From: Adhaeribacter pallidiroseus
GTDB taxonomy: Bacteria; Bacteroidota; Bacteroidia; Cytophagales; Hymenobacteraceae
DNA length: 64,000 nt
Direction of reading: 5' to 3'
NCBI RefSeq assembly: GCF_003340495.1
Contig: NZ_QASA01000002.1
Span: 1 to 64,000 of the forward strand
Positions within the stretch are counted from its first letter, which is position 1, and every line of letters starts with the position of its first letter. The position numbers were made by a program, and so were the translations under genes. The notes beneath the pieces are model-generated. The model had not been told where the DNA came from. It searched no databases and worked only from the letters and a program-made list of their open reading frames with translations. Shown here one piece after another: positions 55,462-64,000 of the stretch.

Positions 55462-55561
55462 GATTAAACCCCTTGTTCTTATCCCTTTTCACCCAGAAAA
55501 GCTAGCCGCTATTAGCCATTGTACGCTACTATAAGGTTAGAGCACGAAAGAGAACCGGCTC

Positions 55562-55993
55562 TTATTTTTCCTCTTGGAGCCAAACGAAAGCCGAACCTAC
55601 ATCCAAAAAGAACTCCAGGGGAAAAAGCCTTTTTTCTTGGAAAGGATTTATGCCCTTTTCCCGCAGCGGCTGTTGATCGGTCATGATCAAGGTCTCGGGT
55701 TGTAAGACGATGGCCATCCGCTGCAGTTTGCCACCTTTGAGCAAGGGACGCATTTTGGCATACATCCAATGCTGATCCGCCTGGTGCAAATACAGGACCT
55801 GCCGAGAATCGGTTAACCAGAACCTGGTTTTATGTTCCAGCGCCAGCATAATACCCTGCCGGTAACCTTGCCGGTACTGCGTACTAGTGGGTTGTTGTTG
55901 CCAGACTAGGCGCAGTAAGGATAAAGGAAGGTCTACATAAATAATGAGGGCTTCATCTTCATAGACCTGACGGGTAGTAGCGGTATAAACCAT
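55562..55993 (-). CDS. STAS/SEC14-like protein, paralogue 2
   Basis: 143 residues. The central 50 residues are identical to those of the protein at 23978-24406 (for example LYLHQADQHWMYAKMRPLL and LQRMAIVLQPETLIMTDQ), while both termini have diverged. It follows the PAS kinase gene at 56369 on the same strand after a 375-bp gap. The repeated association with PAS kinases suggests a signalling role. The exact function is unknown. Confidence 0.65.
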   Translation of the reverse strand: MVYTATTRQVYEDEALIIYVDLPLSLLRLVWQQQPTSTQYRQGYRQGIMLALEHKTRFWLTDSRQVLYLHQADQHWMYAKMRPLLKGGKLQRMAIVLQPETLIMTDQQPLREKGINPFQEKRLFPLEFFLDVGSAFVWLQEEK

Positions 55994-56368
55994 ACTGGTA
56001 AAATCTCCTGTCAGTTAGCTAGTTACGGTAAGATAGTAAATACAAACAAGAAGCCTAATAAATCGGATTTAGCCGCTCCTATAACACCAAAAAACGAGGA
56101 TTAGCATTAAAATAATACAAACACTTCCTTTTTATTATGCCAAACACAACAAATCGAATCTGTCTTTATATTTTTCCTGGTGCCTTTATAAGATTATGCC
56201 TCTAAATAGCTCTTCTTCTTTAAACTAGCAAATCGCTTTTCGCGTAATATAATGGCTTATAGTTTTTTTCGGAGTTAGGATGGTAGAGCGGCTTTCGCCA
56301 AAGTGGTAGGAGCTTCTCTTCCTTCCTATTTTTTATTCCTGTCTACTACTCTAACTCATTAAGCTGTT
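55994..56368. other. intergenic region between kinase and STAS-like gene
   Basis: 375 bases, AT-rich. No clear promoter or hairpin was identified. Confidence 0.4.
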
Positions 56369-59332
56369 TTAAGCAGGAACGGGCAGCTGAATTACCACTA
56401 AGATACCCTTGCCGGAAGGGGATGCGGTCAGGATAAAGGTACCATTAAGTAGTTTGACCCGGTCGGCAATAGTACGCAAACCCAGACCTTTCTTTTTACC
56501 ATTTTCCGAGCTAAGACCTTGGCCATTATCCCGCACCTTCAAAGTAATCTGTCCGTCTTCCTGCATGAGCAGCAAATCCACTTCCGTCGCTTGGGCGTGC
56601 TTGGCCACATTCGTTAGTAGTTCTTGGGCTATGCGGTAAATGGCTAGTTCCAGGTAAGACGCTAAGCGCTCTTCCAGATCTACTTCACAGTTCACCGTCA
56701 GCGTACTGGGTATATAGTTCCGGCATAACTCCTCCATGGCCCGGGTCAGACCAAAATCTTGCAGCACCATCGGTACTAGTTCGTGCGACACCCGCCGGGT
56801 TTCCTGAATAGCGGCCGATAAGAGTTTTGCCGTGGGCGCGATCATCTCTTTGGATACTTGTTCGGCTATCTGGTCCAGGTTTAATTTAGTCGCGTACAAG
56901 ATCTGACCTACTCCGTTGTGCAGGGCCTCCGAGATTCTTTTTCTTTCTTCTTGCTGCACGTCCATAATAGCTAACAACAAGGCTTTCTGCTGTTCTAAAC
57001 GCATCACTAGATTCTCTTGTTCCAGATTCTTTAACTGAGATACATCTAAGTCTACCCCCATCATTTTGTAGGGGCGTTCTAAATCATCCCGCAACACAAT
57101 CGTTTTTACCTGTAAGGTAATTACCTGCTCCTTTACCCGGATACGCAGGGTTTCTTCCAGCGCTTGCGGGTGATTTTTGATGGTATCAACCAGCTTCTCG
57201 GCGATGGCACGATCTTCCGCTAGCACGTACTCCAGGTAAATTTCCGGACTCTTCTCCCGGTCTACTGGTAAGCCAAACAAATGGTACATGCCTTCCGACC
57301 AGTAGAACTGCCCGGTGATATAATCATATTCCCAACTGCCCATGCCAGCTACTTCTTCGGCTTGTTTGAGAATGGTCAAATTGCGGGTAAGTTCGGCTTC
57401 CGCCAGCTTCCGTTCCGTAATATCCAGGTTACTGGCCACCAGTCCATCGTCCATTTTCACGAACATGGCCGCGTACCACTTGTTAAACCCTTCGTGGGGG
57501 TAATAATATTCTACCTGGTCCGGCTCGCCCGTTTCTACCACCCGAAGCATCAGATCATATAAGCCGGCTGGTTTAATGCCCGGAAATTCTACGGAATACA
57601 GCTTACCCACTAGGTCTGGCCGTCCGGTTTCCCGCGCTAGTTCTTTGTTTACCAGCACGATCTTAAAATCAGTCAGGGCTCCCTTTTCATCCCGTACGGC
57701 CTTGAGAACCGAAAAACTGAGTAGGGTAGTATCGAAAACAGATTGCAGCAGGTCCCGACTTTCACTTAAAGCTTGCGTACGTTCGACCACCTGTTGCTCC
57801 AACAACTCACTAAACTGTTTAAGTTTTTCTTCGGCTTGTTTTCGCTCCGTAATATCATAGGAAATAGTAATTACGGAGGAATTTACCCCCGTTGAGTCTG
57901 AGAGCGGTACCCCGCGTGATATGAATACCCGCCCGTGCGCCATATGTTCGTGTTCAAACGGCTTACCGGCCAGTGCCTGCTGGTATTTTTGCTCGTAGAC
58001 GGTCGCCATTTCGGGGGGCATGGCCTCAGCAACGGTGTGTCCCACTAAATCCTGCGGGGTAAAGCCGGCTGTGATTAGGGCCTCGCCGGCGGCAACCAGG
58101 TAACGCATTTCGCGGTTAACTACGAACACCGCTCCTCCCGGTAAATTTTCAATCAGGGCTTGCAGCCGGTCTTTGGTAATTTGCAAGGCTTCTTCCGCCC
58201 GTTTGCGCTCGGTGATGTCGCTGGCAGTGCCAAACCACTCTATAATGTCGCCGTGTTCGTTTAAAAACGGCACGGCCCGCGAAAACACCCAACCCAAACT
58301 GCCGTCCACGCGAATCACGTGATGTTCCAGCTCGAACGTGGATTTACTCTGGATAGCGGCGGTAATAGCTGCTTGTACGAGAGCCATATCGCTGTTCGGA
58401 ATGTATTCTGCCAGCCAGGTCAAACTCGGGTCCCGGGTGTCCGCCAAAAACTGCTTGCCTTCCAGAGAGTACATCTGTTGCCAATCCGGACTCATGCGGT
58501 AGACGATCTCGGAAGTAGCCGTGACAAACAGGCGAAAGCGGGCATCGGCTACCCGCAACGCTTCTTCCGTTCGCTTGCGTTCCGTAACATCGTTAAACAG
58601 AATGGCCACGTGCTGTTCTGCCGGGGCATCTATGCGAAAGGCATACCCCTCGTAATAGTGCCCCAGGGCGCGGGCCGCATTTTCAAACCGGGCCGGTTCC
58701 CCGGTTCTTGCAATATTCCCATAAAGATCAAACCAATGCTGCTCGTGGGCGGGTGCCATCTCCTTCATCGTTTTGCCCACCGCCTGCGCTAAGCCCGTTT
58801 GTTTTTCAAAAGAATAATTGGTTTCCAGGAAACGGTAATCAAACGCCTGACCGCTGGCATCAAAGAGTACTTCGATGATGCAAAAGCCGGCATCCAGGGA
58901 GTTAAACAACGCCCGGTATCTTTCGGTAGCCTGTTGGTTGGCATCAGGCAGGTTCCACTCGGCTTTTTTGAGGTCGGTCAGGTCCCAGCCAATGGCCAGC
59001 ACACTCGCCACTTGACCATCAGGTCCGAGTTCGGGCAAAAAGTAGATGTGCCAGAATACTTGCTCGGTGGGGGTAGGAAACAAATGGTGATGCTCCGCCG
59101 GTTGCCCCGTATCCCATACCTGTTGCAGCTTCTCCATCCAGGGAGCCGTAATGGCATCGGGCTGCTCCATTTCCCGGATGGTTTTACCCCCCAACTGGCC
59201 CAGATCGAACCCGGTCTTACCCACAAAGGCCGGGTTGGCAAAAAGTAATTGGAGATTCCGGTCCCAACGGCTAATAGCCGCGGGCGGATTTTCGACTACC
59301 AATCGGTATACATCGTCAGTTTGGTTCGTCAT
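56369..59332 (-). CDS. multi-PAS sensor histidine kinase, HisKA_3 type
   Basis: 987 residues. About six PAS/PAC modules in series (repeated SDITERKRAEEAL, SYDITERKQAEEKL and NLDITERKLAEAEL linkers), with no membrane segments. The last third is a NarL/DegS-type kinase core: QQEERKRISEALHNGVGQILYATKL with the phosphoacceptor His, then HATPase_c with ELLTNVAKHAQAT, DNGQGLS and GLGLRTIADRVKLLNG. A NarL-type regulator is expected as partner, but none lies next to it. Cytoplasmic sensor of unknown signals. Confidence 0.92.
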   Translation of the reverse strand: MTNQTDDVYRLVVENPPAAISRWDRNLQLLFANPAFVGKTGFDLGQLGGKTIREMEQPDAITAPWMEKLQQVWDTGQPAEHHHLFPTPTEQVFWHIYFLPELGPDGQVASVLAIGWDLTDLKKAEWNLPDANQQATERYRALFNSLDAGFCIIEVLFDASGQAFDYRFLETNYSFEKQTGLAQAVGKTMKEMAPAHEQHWFDLYGNIARTGEPARFENAARALGHYYEGYAFRIDAPAEQHVAILFNDVTERKRTEEALRVADARFRLFVTATSEIVYRMSPDWQQMYSLEGKQFLADTRDPSLTWLAEYIPNSDMALVQAAITAAIQSKSTFELEHHVIRVDGSLGWVFSRAVPFLNEHGDIIEWFGTASDITERKRAEEALQITKDRLQALIENLPGGAVFVVNREMRYLVAAGEALITAGFTPQDLVGHTVAEAMPPEMATVYEQKYQQALAGKPFEHEHMAHGRVFISRGVPLSDSTGVNSSVITISYDITERKQAEEKLKQFSELLEQQVVERTQALSESRDLLQSVFDTTLLSFSVLKAVRDEKGALTDFKIVLVNKELARETGRPDLVGKLYSVEFPGIKPAGLYDLMLRVVETGEPDQVEYYYPHEGFNKWYAAMFVKMDDGLVASNLDITERKLAEAELTRNLTILKQAEEVAGMGSWEYDYITGQFYWSEGMYHLFGLPVDREKSPEIYLEYVLAEDRAIAEKLVDTIKNHPQALEETLRIRVKEQVITLQVKTIVLRDDLERPYKMMGVDLDVSQLKNLEQENLVMRLEQQKALLLAIMDVQQEERKRISEALHNGVGQILYATKLNLDQIAEQVSKEMIAPTAKLLSAAIQETRRVSHELVPMVLQDFGLTRAMEELCRNYIPSTLTVNCEVDLEERLASYLELAIYRIAQELLTNVAKHAQATEVDLLLMQEDGQITLKVRDNGQGLSSENGKKKGLGLRTIADRVKLLNGTFILTASPSGKGILVVIQLPVPA

Positions 59333-59807
59333 GCCGGGTAATCTCCGTCCTTAATTTAAGTAACAAGCTAAGAATGATTAACTTTTTGGTAAGATAGGAA
59401 AACCCTCTATTATAAAGAATCAGCGGGTATATTTCCTTATCTGAAATATTGTGATAGCTTCTCATACGGATAAAAGTTGCAAACACCCTAGTTGCAAACA
59501 CCCTAGAAAAATAACGTTCGCCTTAATTACTAATACAAGCCACATATACCCGTAAAAAAGACGCTCCTTTTATCGGCATATTCCAGGTATATAGGGCAAA
59601 GGACCGGATGGCTAACTCAGATATATGCGGTTATTTACACCAAGCAGTTATCTTGTGAAGGAAAATTTAAACAAAAGTTTCGAACTATATGGCTGCTACT
59701 CTTACTCGACTAACTGGGTCCTATAAGTAGACATTATGTAAAATAGCCTTTAAAAACAAAAGGCTTACTCATACGAGTAAGCCTTTTTAAAACAGCCAGT
59801 AAGTCAA
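59333..59807. other. intergenic region with terminator
   Basis: 475 bases between the kinase start and the PorP-like gene stop. The strong hairpin at 59758-59787 is the only clear element. An 18-base direct duplication near 59475-59505 (GTTGCAAACACCCTA twice) is also visible. Confidence 0.5.
59758..59787 (-). terminator. terminator of the T9SS adhesin/PorP operon
   Basis: 13-bp perfect stem (AAAAGGCTTACTC and complement) with a 4-base loop, 20 bp after the PorP-like stop, with T runs on the minus strand. Confidence 0.85.
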
Positions 59808-60779
59808 CTACCAAATGGCAACTTTTTTACCTGATCCATTATAGTTTAGGGGTACCAGGTTGTAGGTAAGTACCAGCTCATTGCTGTTTCCATTTCGCAT
59901 TTGTTTCGCATCACCTGTTACGGATTCGTAATTATACCCAAGCTTAACTTGGTTTAACCGAACGCCAGCCGTTAAGGTATAAGCTAAATCTTTGCGATAA
60001 CCTGCGCCAGCCCAAAAAGTATTATTAAAAACACCTTTTACCTGCCCTTCCAGAGTTTCTTTTAGTTTAGCGTCGTAGCGATAAAGGCCGTTTACCACCA
60101 GACCAAATTGCTCCGACAATCCTTTCCGGAAACCGGCTTGTACCACGTGCTGCCGCGAAAAAGCATTGTTCAGGTAATCGCCTTTGGCTGTCAGTTTTCC
60201 TTCCGCCGCATCCTGCAAAGCATAACCCACATAGTAGTTTTCTGCTACTAGCGTTAAGCCCACATTTATATCTACTTTATTAATCTTGTTATTATCGCTG
60301 TTCATCAATTCTTGGAATTCTGGATCATTACTTTGATCAAGCGTTAGGTCCATATAATCTAGATAGATGTTGTTGTAAGTTGCCGCCGCACCAGCCCGCA
60401 AGCTTAACTTCTCCGATAAGCGTACCTGCGAACTATAACTTAAGAACAACTGATTCTCGCGGTAAGGTCCAAACGAATCGTGCAACAACGATAAGCCAAA
60501 AGCATTTTTAGCGCCCAAGGTTCCCGTTTCCGATTGACTGCTGGATTGTTTTAAGCCAACTAAATCAAATTCGCCTGATATAAACAGCGTTTTTGGGGCA
60601 TCCTGAAAGCCGGTCCATTGGTCCCGGTATAAAGCTTTTAACTGCGAACCTTCCATACCGGTCATAGATGGGTTAAAATACTGCCCAAACTGAGAAAAAC
60701 TGGCCAGGTGCTTGCGGCTTTGAGCTTTTACGCCCAATACCGATAGAACCAATATTGATAATACGATAAATTTTTTCAT
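59808..60779 (-). CDS. PorP/SprF-like type IX secretion outer-membrane protein
   Basis: 323 residues with a signal peptide (KKFIVLSILVLSVLGVKAQ). The family pattern is FSQFGQYFNPSMTGMEGSQLKALYRDQWTGF, then LSLLHDSFGPYRENQLFLSYSSQVRLSEKLSLRAGA, and repeated beta-barrel strands to the end (KLGYNYESVTGDAKQMRNGNSNELVLTYNL). PorP/SprF proteins help anchor specific T9SS gliding-domain adhesins. It follows the adhesin gene by 28 bp, the usual gene order. Confidence 0.92.
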   Translation of the reverse strand: MKKFIVLSILVLSVLGVKAQSRKHLASFSQFGQYFNPSMTGMEGSQLKALYRDQWTGFQDAPKTLFISGEFDLVGLKQSSSQSETGTLGAKNAFGLSLLHDSFGPYRENQLFLSYSSQVRLSEKLSLRAGAAATYNNIYLDYMDLTLDQSNDPEFQELMNSDNNKINKVDINVGLTLVAENYYVGYALQDAAEGKLTAKGDYLNNAFSRQHVVQAGFRKGLSEQFGLVVNGLYRYDAKLKETLEGQVKGVFNNTFWAGAGYRKDLAYTLTAGVRLNQVKLGYNYESVTGDAKQMRNGNSNELVLTYNLVPLNYNGSGKKVAIW

Positions 60780-60807
60780 CTTTAAAATCCTTGCTAAGTT
60801 GCTTTAC

Positions 60808-63800
60808 TTATTTCTTTAAAACCGTAACCACGCCTTTCTTGGTCAGCTTGATATCTTCTACCTGGATGAGGTATAAGTAAGCCCCCGGCAGAACTTTTCC
60901 GTTTGAATTTTGGCCATTCCAGCCATTTTCGGGGTTTGTAGTTTGAAACAGTCTTACCCCGGAACGGTCGAATACTTCAATGTTCACTTTGTTGTAAAAC
61001 TTCAGCTCGGGTACGGTCCACTCATCGTTCACGCCGTCACCATTGGGCGAAAAGGCATTCACTATTTTGAGCTGATCTACGGCTTTAGCGTAAGCGGCTT
61101 TGGTTAAAGTAAAGCTTTGTTCAAAGCTATTATTGTAAGTATCAGTAGTTCTTACCCGAATGGTAAACTGCGTTTGACCCGACAAACCTTGATTCGATTT
61201 TAAAAACAACTGGTCCTGGCGGATTTCAAACAAGCTATTATTCGTGTCACCTGCCCCACTCACTAAAGCATAAGTAAACTCCTGGTCATCCGGATCTACG
61301 GTGGAGAAGCTACCCATGGCCTCATTCGACGTTATACTCGGGTTGAAATTGGTGGCACTCAATGCCAAACCAGTAGGTACTTTATTCGGTTGTACTTCTA
61401 CGATTATGCGGGCTTGCAGATTATTTTGGTTGCTGGTACCCGGAGCTAAGGTAAGTATACCGGCTATCTCGTATTGCCCCGCCATGTAAGCGTTGTAATT
61501 ACCCGGTTGCCAGGTTACGGCAAGCTGTTGTTTGGTATTATCTGAGTATATTACTTCTACCGTTTGGGGCAATGAAACTTGCAGGAACGTGGTACGGATA
61601 GGTACCTGGACAATGGCTAGTGGCGTAACCGAAATAATATTACGGGTGAGCTTTTCTACCTGATCTGTTACCTCTTGGCCTTTATTCCCAACGGCATCTT
61701 GTTGATAGAAAGTCAGGGTTATTTGACCGTCAGCTAAACCAGTTACATCTAAGCCGATAACTTCAAATTGGGCATTGGTTACCTGGGCCGTACCCGTGAG
61801 TGGGGTGCCTGACATAGAGGTGATACTATAGAAATAAGTGGATCCTACTTCTGCGCCGGAAACTTTAAATGAAACAGTAGTCTGGTTATCAAAGTCTATT
61901 TTCTGTTGATTAAAAGCTACTGTGTATCCAGCTGGAGCCACATTGTCAAACAGACGGGTTAAAACTACTGAGGCTTCGTTTCCATTAGTAGCAGCATCTT
62001 CCGCTACGTTAGCGGCTAAATTTATCTGAACCTGGCCCTGTGCTTTAGGGGTAATGGTAGCAGTATAGGTTGTCGCGCTAACTGAAGTAAATTCACTTAC
62101 CTCAGCATTAGTTACCGTAATATCTTCGCCCGTAAAGCCCGTTACTTTTTCGCTAAACTGGATGTTTACAGCGAAGGAAGCATTGGTCGGATCAGACGCG
62201 GTGGTAGTCAGTTCTGCTGTCGGACGAATAATATTGTATTCGCGGGTTAGTGCAGCAGAAGCCAAATTATCATTGCCAACCTGATCTTGTGCTATAGCCG
62301 CCGCTAGTGCCACCGTAACACTTCCATTGTTGGTCGGGGAAATAGTAGCCGTGTACGTTTTGTTATCAGCCTTAGCAAAGGCACTAATCGTAGCATTTGT
62401 TAAGGTTACATCTTCCGGAGCAAAACCAACCACATCTTCCGAAAAAGTAAAGGCTACCGTAAAAGCTTTGTTCAAAACCGTAGGGGCCGTGCTACTTATT
62501 ACAACGGCTGGAGCGGTAGCATCATAAAGAATTTTAAACTCATTGGAAACCGTATTTGCATTACCATTCACATCGATTAAGGTGCCAGCTTTTACTTGCA
62601 GACTTACTTCGCCATCCGCAGCAGGAGTAATTGTAGCCGTAAAAGTGATGTTATCCTGTGTTTGTAGATTAGAAACCGTGGCATTGGCAGTTGTTATATC
62701 TTCTAAGGCAAAATCTTTGACTGCTTCACTGAAAGTAAAGGTAACATCAAAAGCTTCTTTAGCCGGAGATGCTTGACCGGAGGAAATGGTGACAGTCGGA
62801 GCGGTAACATCTTTTACGATAATGGTAAAGTTTTGATCAGTGGTTTCCTTTCCATTCGATACCCCCAAACTTACCTGGTAGGCTCCAACATCAGAGTGTT
62901 TCGGGGTGCCGCTTAAAACCGCACCTGTTTCTAATTTTAATATTTTGTTTCCTCCATTATCACCAAAAACAAGGCTGCCTGATGGAGTTAATGACATTCC
63001 CCACACACTGGTATTAGCACTCACCTGAATATAAGAAGATAAATCCGGTTTATATTTACGCACCCCACCGCTAGAAGAACTTACATATATATTATCATTT
63101 TCATCTATTTTTATATCACTAGCCTGAGCAATTCCGGTCAGTACATCCAACAAGTTTGCTCCATTATATTTATAAACTTTTTGATTGTCCCAAGAAGCTA
63201 TATATAAGGAGCCATTCTTATCAAAACCCACCCCGAAGGCCCGATTAACACTAACGTAATCTGTAAAGGTTTTAGTGGTCGGATTTATTTTAATAATTTT
63301 GCCGCCATTGTATAAAGCCGCATATAAAAAATCATCTTTAATTCCTATAGAGAGCGGGGATGAAATGCCTGTAATAACATCGGTTTCTCCGGAACTAGGA
63401 TTGACTAAGCTTACTCGAGTTATTTTATTTTGAGAAAAATTAGAAATATACAAGTAATCTTGGTAGACCTGCATCGCATATACCAATCCTGTGCTGCGGG
63501 TAAACCAAGAGGAAGTAGTACCATCTTGGTGTATTTTATAAATGATATTACCGCTCAAACTAGTTACATAAATATTCCCACTAGCATCACCAGCTACTCC
63601 CCCAGGACTGTTAATAGTTCCTCCAAATTGGGTAGCTGAATTTTGTCCTTGGGTCAAGCTAAGCCAAGCTGGTAAAGTTGGGGTAGTAAAAGTCAACTGA
63701 GTGTTTGTTCCATCAACGGCCGATAAACTATAGCTATATGGCACGTTTTCGATAGCATCTGTTACCGGAGTAGAGGTAAATTGGGGAACAGCCGGTGCTT

Positions 63801-64000
63801 CCGGCAGGACGTTAACAATGGTGGATTTAGCGCCTTCCCCATTAGCGCTTACGGCCGTTACTGCATAGTAATAGGTAGTGCCATTCACCGCCGTATTATC
63901 GGTGAAAGTCGTACTGGTCAATAGGGTAGTATTCATTTTTTCGGTTACTGTAGTAGCACTAGTACCACGGTACATATTATAACCGGTAACATTGTCAGTA
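60808..64000 (-). CDS. T9SS-exported adhesin with gliding-motility C-terminal domain (5' end outside the window)
   Basis: At least 1,063 residues; the frame is open to the window edge, so the true start is outside. In order: a fibronectin-III end (VNGTTYYYAVTAVSANGEG), a cadherin-like putative Ig segment, an NHL-like six-repeat stretch (GVAGDASGNIYVTSLSGN, IKIDENDNIYVSSSSGG), then four Ig-like_3 repeats (VTFTFSEAVKDFALEDITTAN pattern), an Ig/cadherin-like region, and the C-terminal gliding-motility type domain AFSPNGDGVNDEWTVPEL (type B T9SS signal). It would be secreted and bound at the cell surface with the PorP-like protein encoded next to it. Confidence 0.92.
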   Translation of the reverse strand, partial: TDNVTGYNMYRGTSATTVTEKMNTTLLTSTTFTDNTAVNGTTYYYAVTAVSANGEGAKSTIVNVLPEAPAVPQFTSTPVTDAIENVPYSYSLSAVDGTNTQLTFTTPTLPAWLSLTQGQNSATQFGGTINSPGGVAGDASGNIYVTSLSGNIIYKIHQDGTTSSWFTRSTGLVYAMQVYQDYLYISNFSQNKITRVSLVNPSSGETDVITGISSPLSIGIKDDFLYAALYNGGKIIKINPTTKTFTDYVSVNRAFGVGFDKNGSLYIASWDNQKVYKYNGANLLDVLTGIAQASDIKIDENDNIYVSSSSGGVRKYKPDLSSYIQVSANTSVWGMSLTPSGSLVFGDNGGNKILKLETGAVLSGTPKHSDVGAYQVSLGVSNGKETTDQNFTIIVKDVTAPTVTISSGQASPAKEAFDVTFTFSEAVKDFALEDITTANATVSNLQTQDNITFTATITPAADGEVSLQVKAGTLIDVNGNANTVSNEFKILYDATAPAVVISSTAPTVLNKAFTVAFTFSEDVVGFAPEDVTLTNATISAFAKADNKTYTATISPTNNGSVTVALAAAIAQDQVGNDNLASAALTREYNIIRPTAELTTTASDPTNASFAVNIQFSEKVTGFTGEDITVTNAEVSEFTSVSATTYTATITPKAQGQVQINLAANVAEDAATNGNEASVVLTRLFDNVAPAGYTVAFNQQKIDFDNQTTVSFKVSGAEVGSTYFYSITSMSGTPLTGTAQVTNAQFEVIGLDVTGLADGQITLTFYQQDAVGNKGQEVTDQVEKLTRNIISVTPLAIVQVPIRTTFLQVSLPQTVEVIYSDNTKQQLAVTWQPGNYNAYMAGQYEIAGILTLAPGTSNQNNLQARIIVEVQPNKVPTGLALSATNFNPSITSNEAMGSFSTVDPDDQEFTYALVSGAGDTNNSLFEIRQDQLFLKSNQGLSGQTQFTIRVRTTDTYNNSFEQSFTLTKAAYAKAVDQLKIVNAFSPNGDGVNDEWTVPELKFYNKVNIEVFDRSGVRLFQTTNPENGWNGQNSNGKVLPGAYLYLIQVEDIKLTKKGVVTVLKK

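Noticed and set aside
1-64000. tRNA or rRNA genes
   Set aside because: No cloverleaf or ribosomal RNA signature was recognised on either strand.

Overview
The window is from a Bacteroidota genome, most likely a Cytophagales/Hymenobacteraceae-type organism. The evidence is type IX secretion proteins (a PorP/SprF-like protein, a gliding-motility type C-terminus and a T9SS type A sorting tail), many lipoproteins, multi-PAS histidine kinases and AT-rich intergenic DNA with almost no Shine-Dalgarno sequences. A complete replication and partition unit sits at about 31.8-36.2 kb: a Rep_3 initiator, five 21-22 bp iterons with a DnaA box, ParA, and a small DNA-binding partner flanked by operator repeats. 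The DNA is therefore probably a plasmid or a plasmid-derived segment.

Layout. 0-5.1 kb: fragments of a histidine kinase and a response regulator, then a stressosome-like operon (RsbR, RsbS, RsbT, an ATPase-SpoIIE phosphatase, an ATPase-histidine kinase). Every gene of that operon is broken by single-base deletions. 5.3-13.5 kb: a serine recombinase followed by a defence island with a catalytically dead long Argonaute plus SIR2, a compact PARIS-like AAA ATPase/DUF4276 pair, and a Shedu (DUF4263) nuclease with one nonsense codon. 13.7-16.4 kb: two lipoproteins, one a putative zinc metallopeptidase. 17-26 kb: a sensory cluster with PAS kinases, receiver-only regulators, STAS/SEC14-like proteins and an ECF sigma factor. 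26.2-29.9 kb: an esterase lipoprotein, an IS110-type transposase inserted in a gene end, and an XRE regulator with palindromic operators. 29.9-31.5 kb: a protein-free tandem array of about 400-bp structured units next to a GIY-YIG nuclease. 31.8-36.2 kb: the replication and partition unit. 37.4-41.9 kb: a large repetitive T9SS-secreted protein. 42-49.5 kb: an NTF2 lipoprotein, a hydrolase, HigBA, a second serine recombinase and a tight RES/sce7725/sce7726 operon. 49.8-53.8 kb: secreted and metabolic enzymes. 53.8-59.3 kb: small unknown genes, a second copy of the STAS/SEC14-like protein and a multi-PAS HisKA_3 kinase. 59.8-64 kb: a PorP-like protein and a T9SS adhesin that runs off the window.

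Three signals are not explained by the genes. (1) Four dif-like XerC/XerD sites (268, 13495, 37163 and 49651) separate the window into modules; two of them bracket the defence island and one closes the RES operon. This resembles the pdif-module arrangement of some plasmids. (2) The tandem array at 29.9-31.4 kb has repeated hairpins and looks like an undescribed structured or non-coding element. (3) A family of about 140-bp intergenic repeats (at least four copies, both strands) shares a conserved near-palindromic core and a hairpin whose sequence varies from copy to copy.

Caution: most disrupted genes carry one-base deletions in short homopolymers while codon content stays intact. Residual assembly indels are as likely as real decay for these. 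Truncations and in-frame stops (300-938, 13098) look like real lesions.
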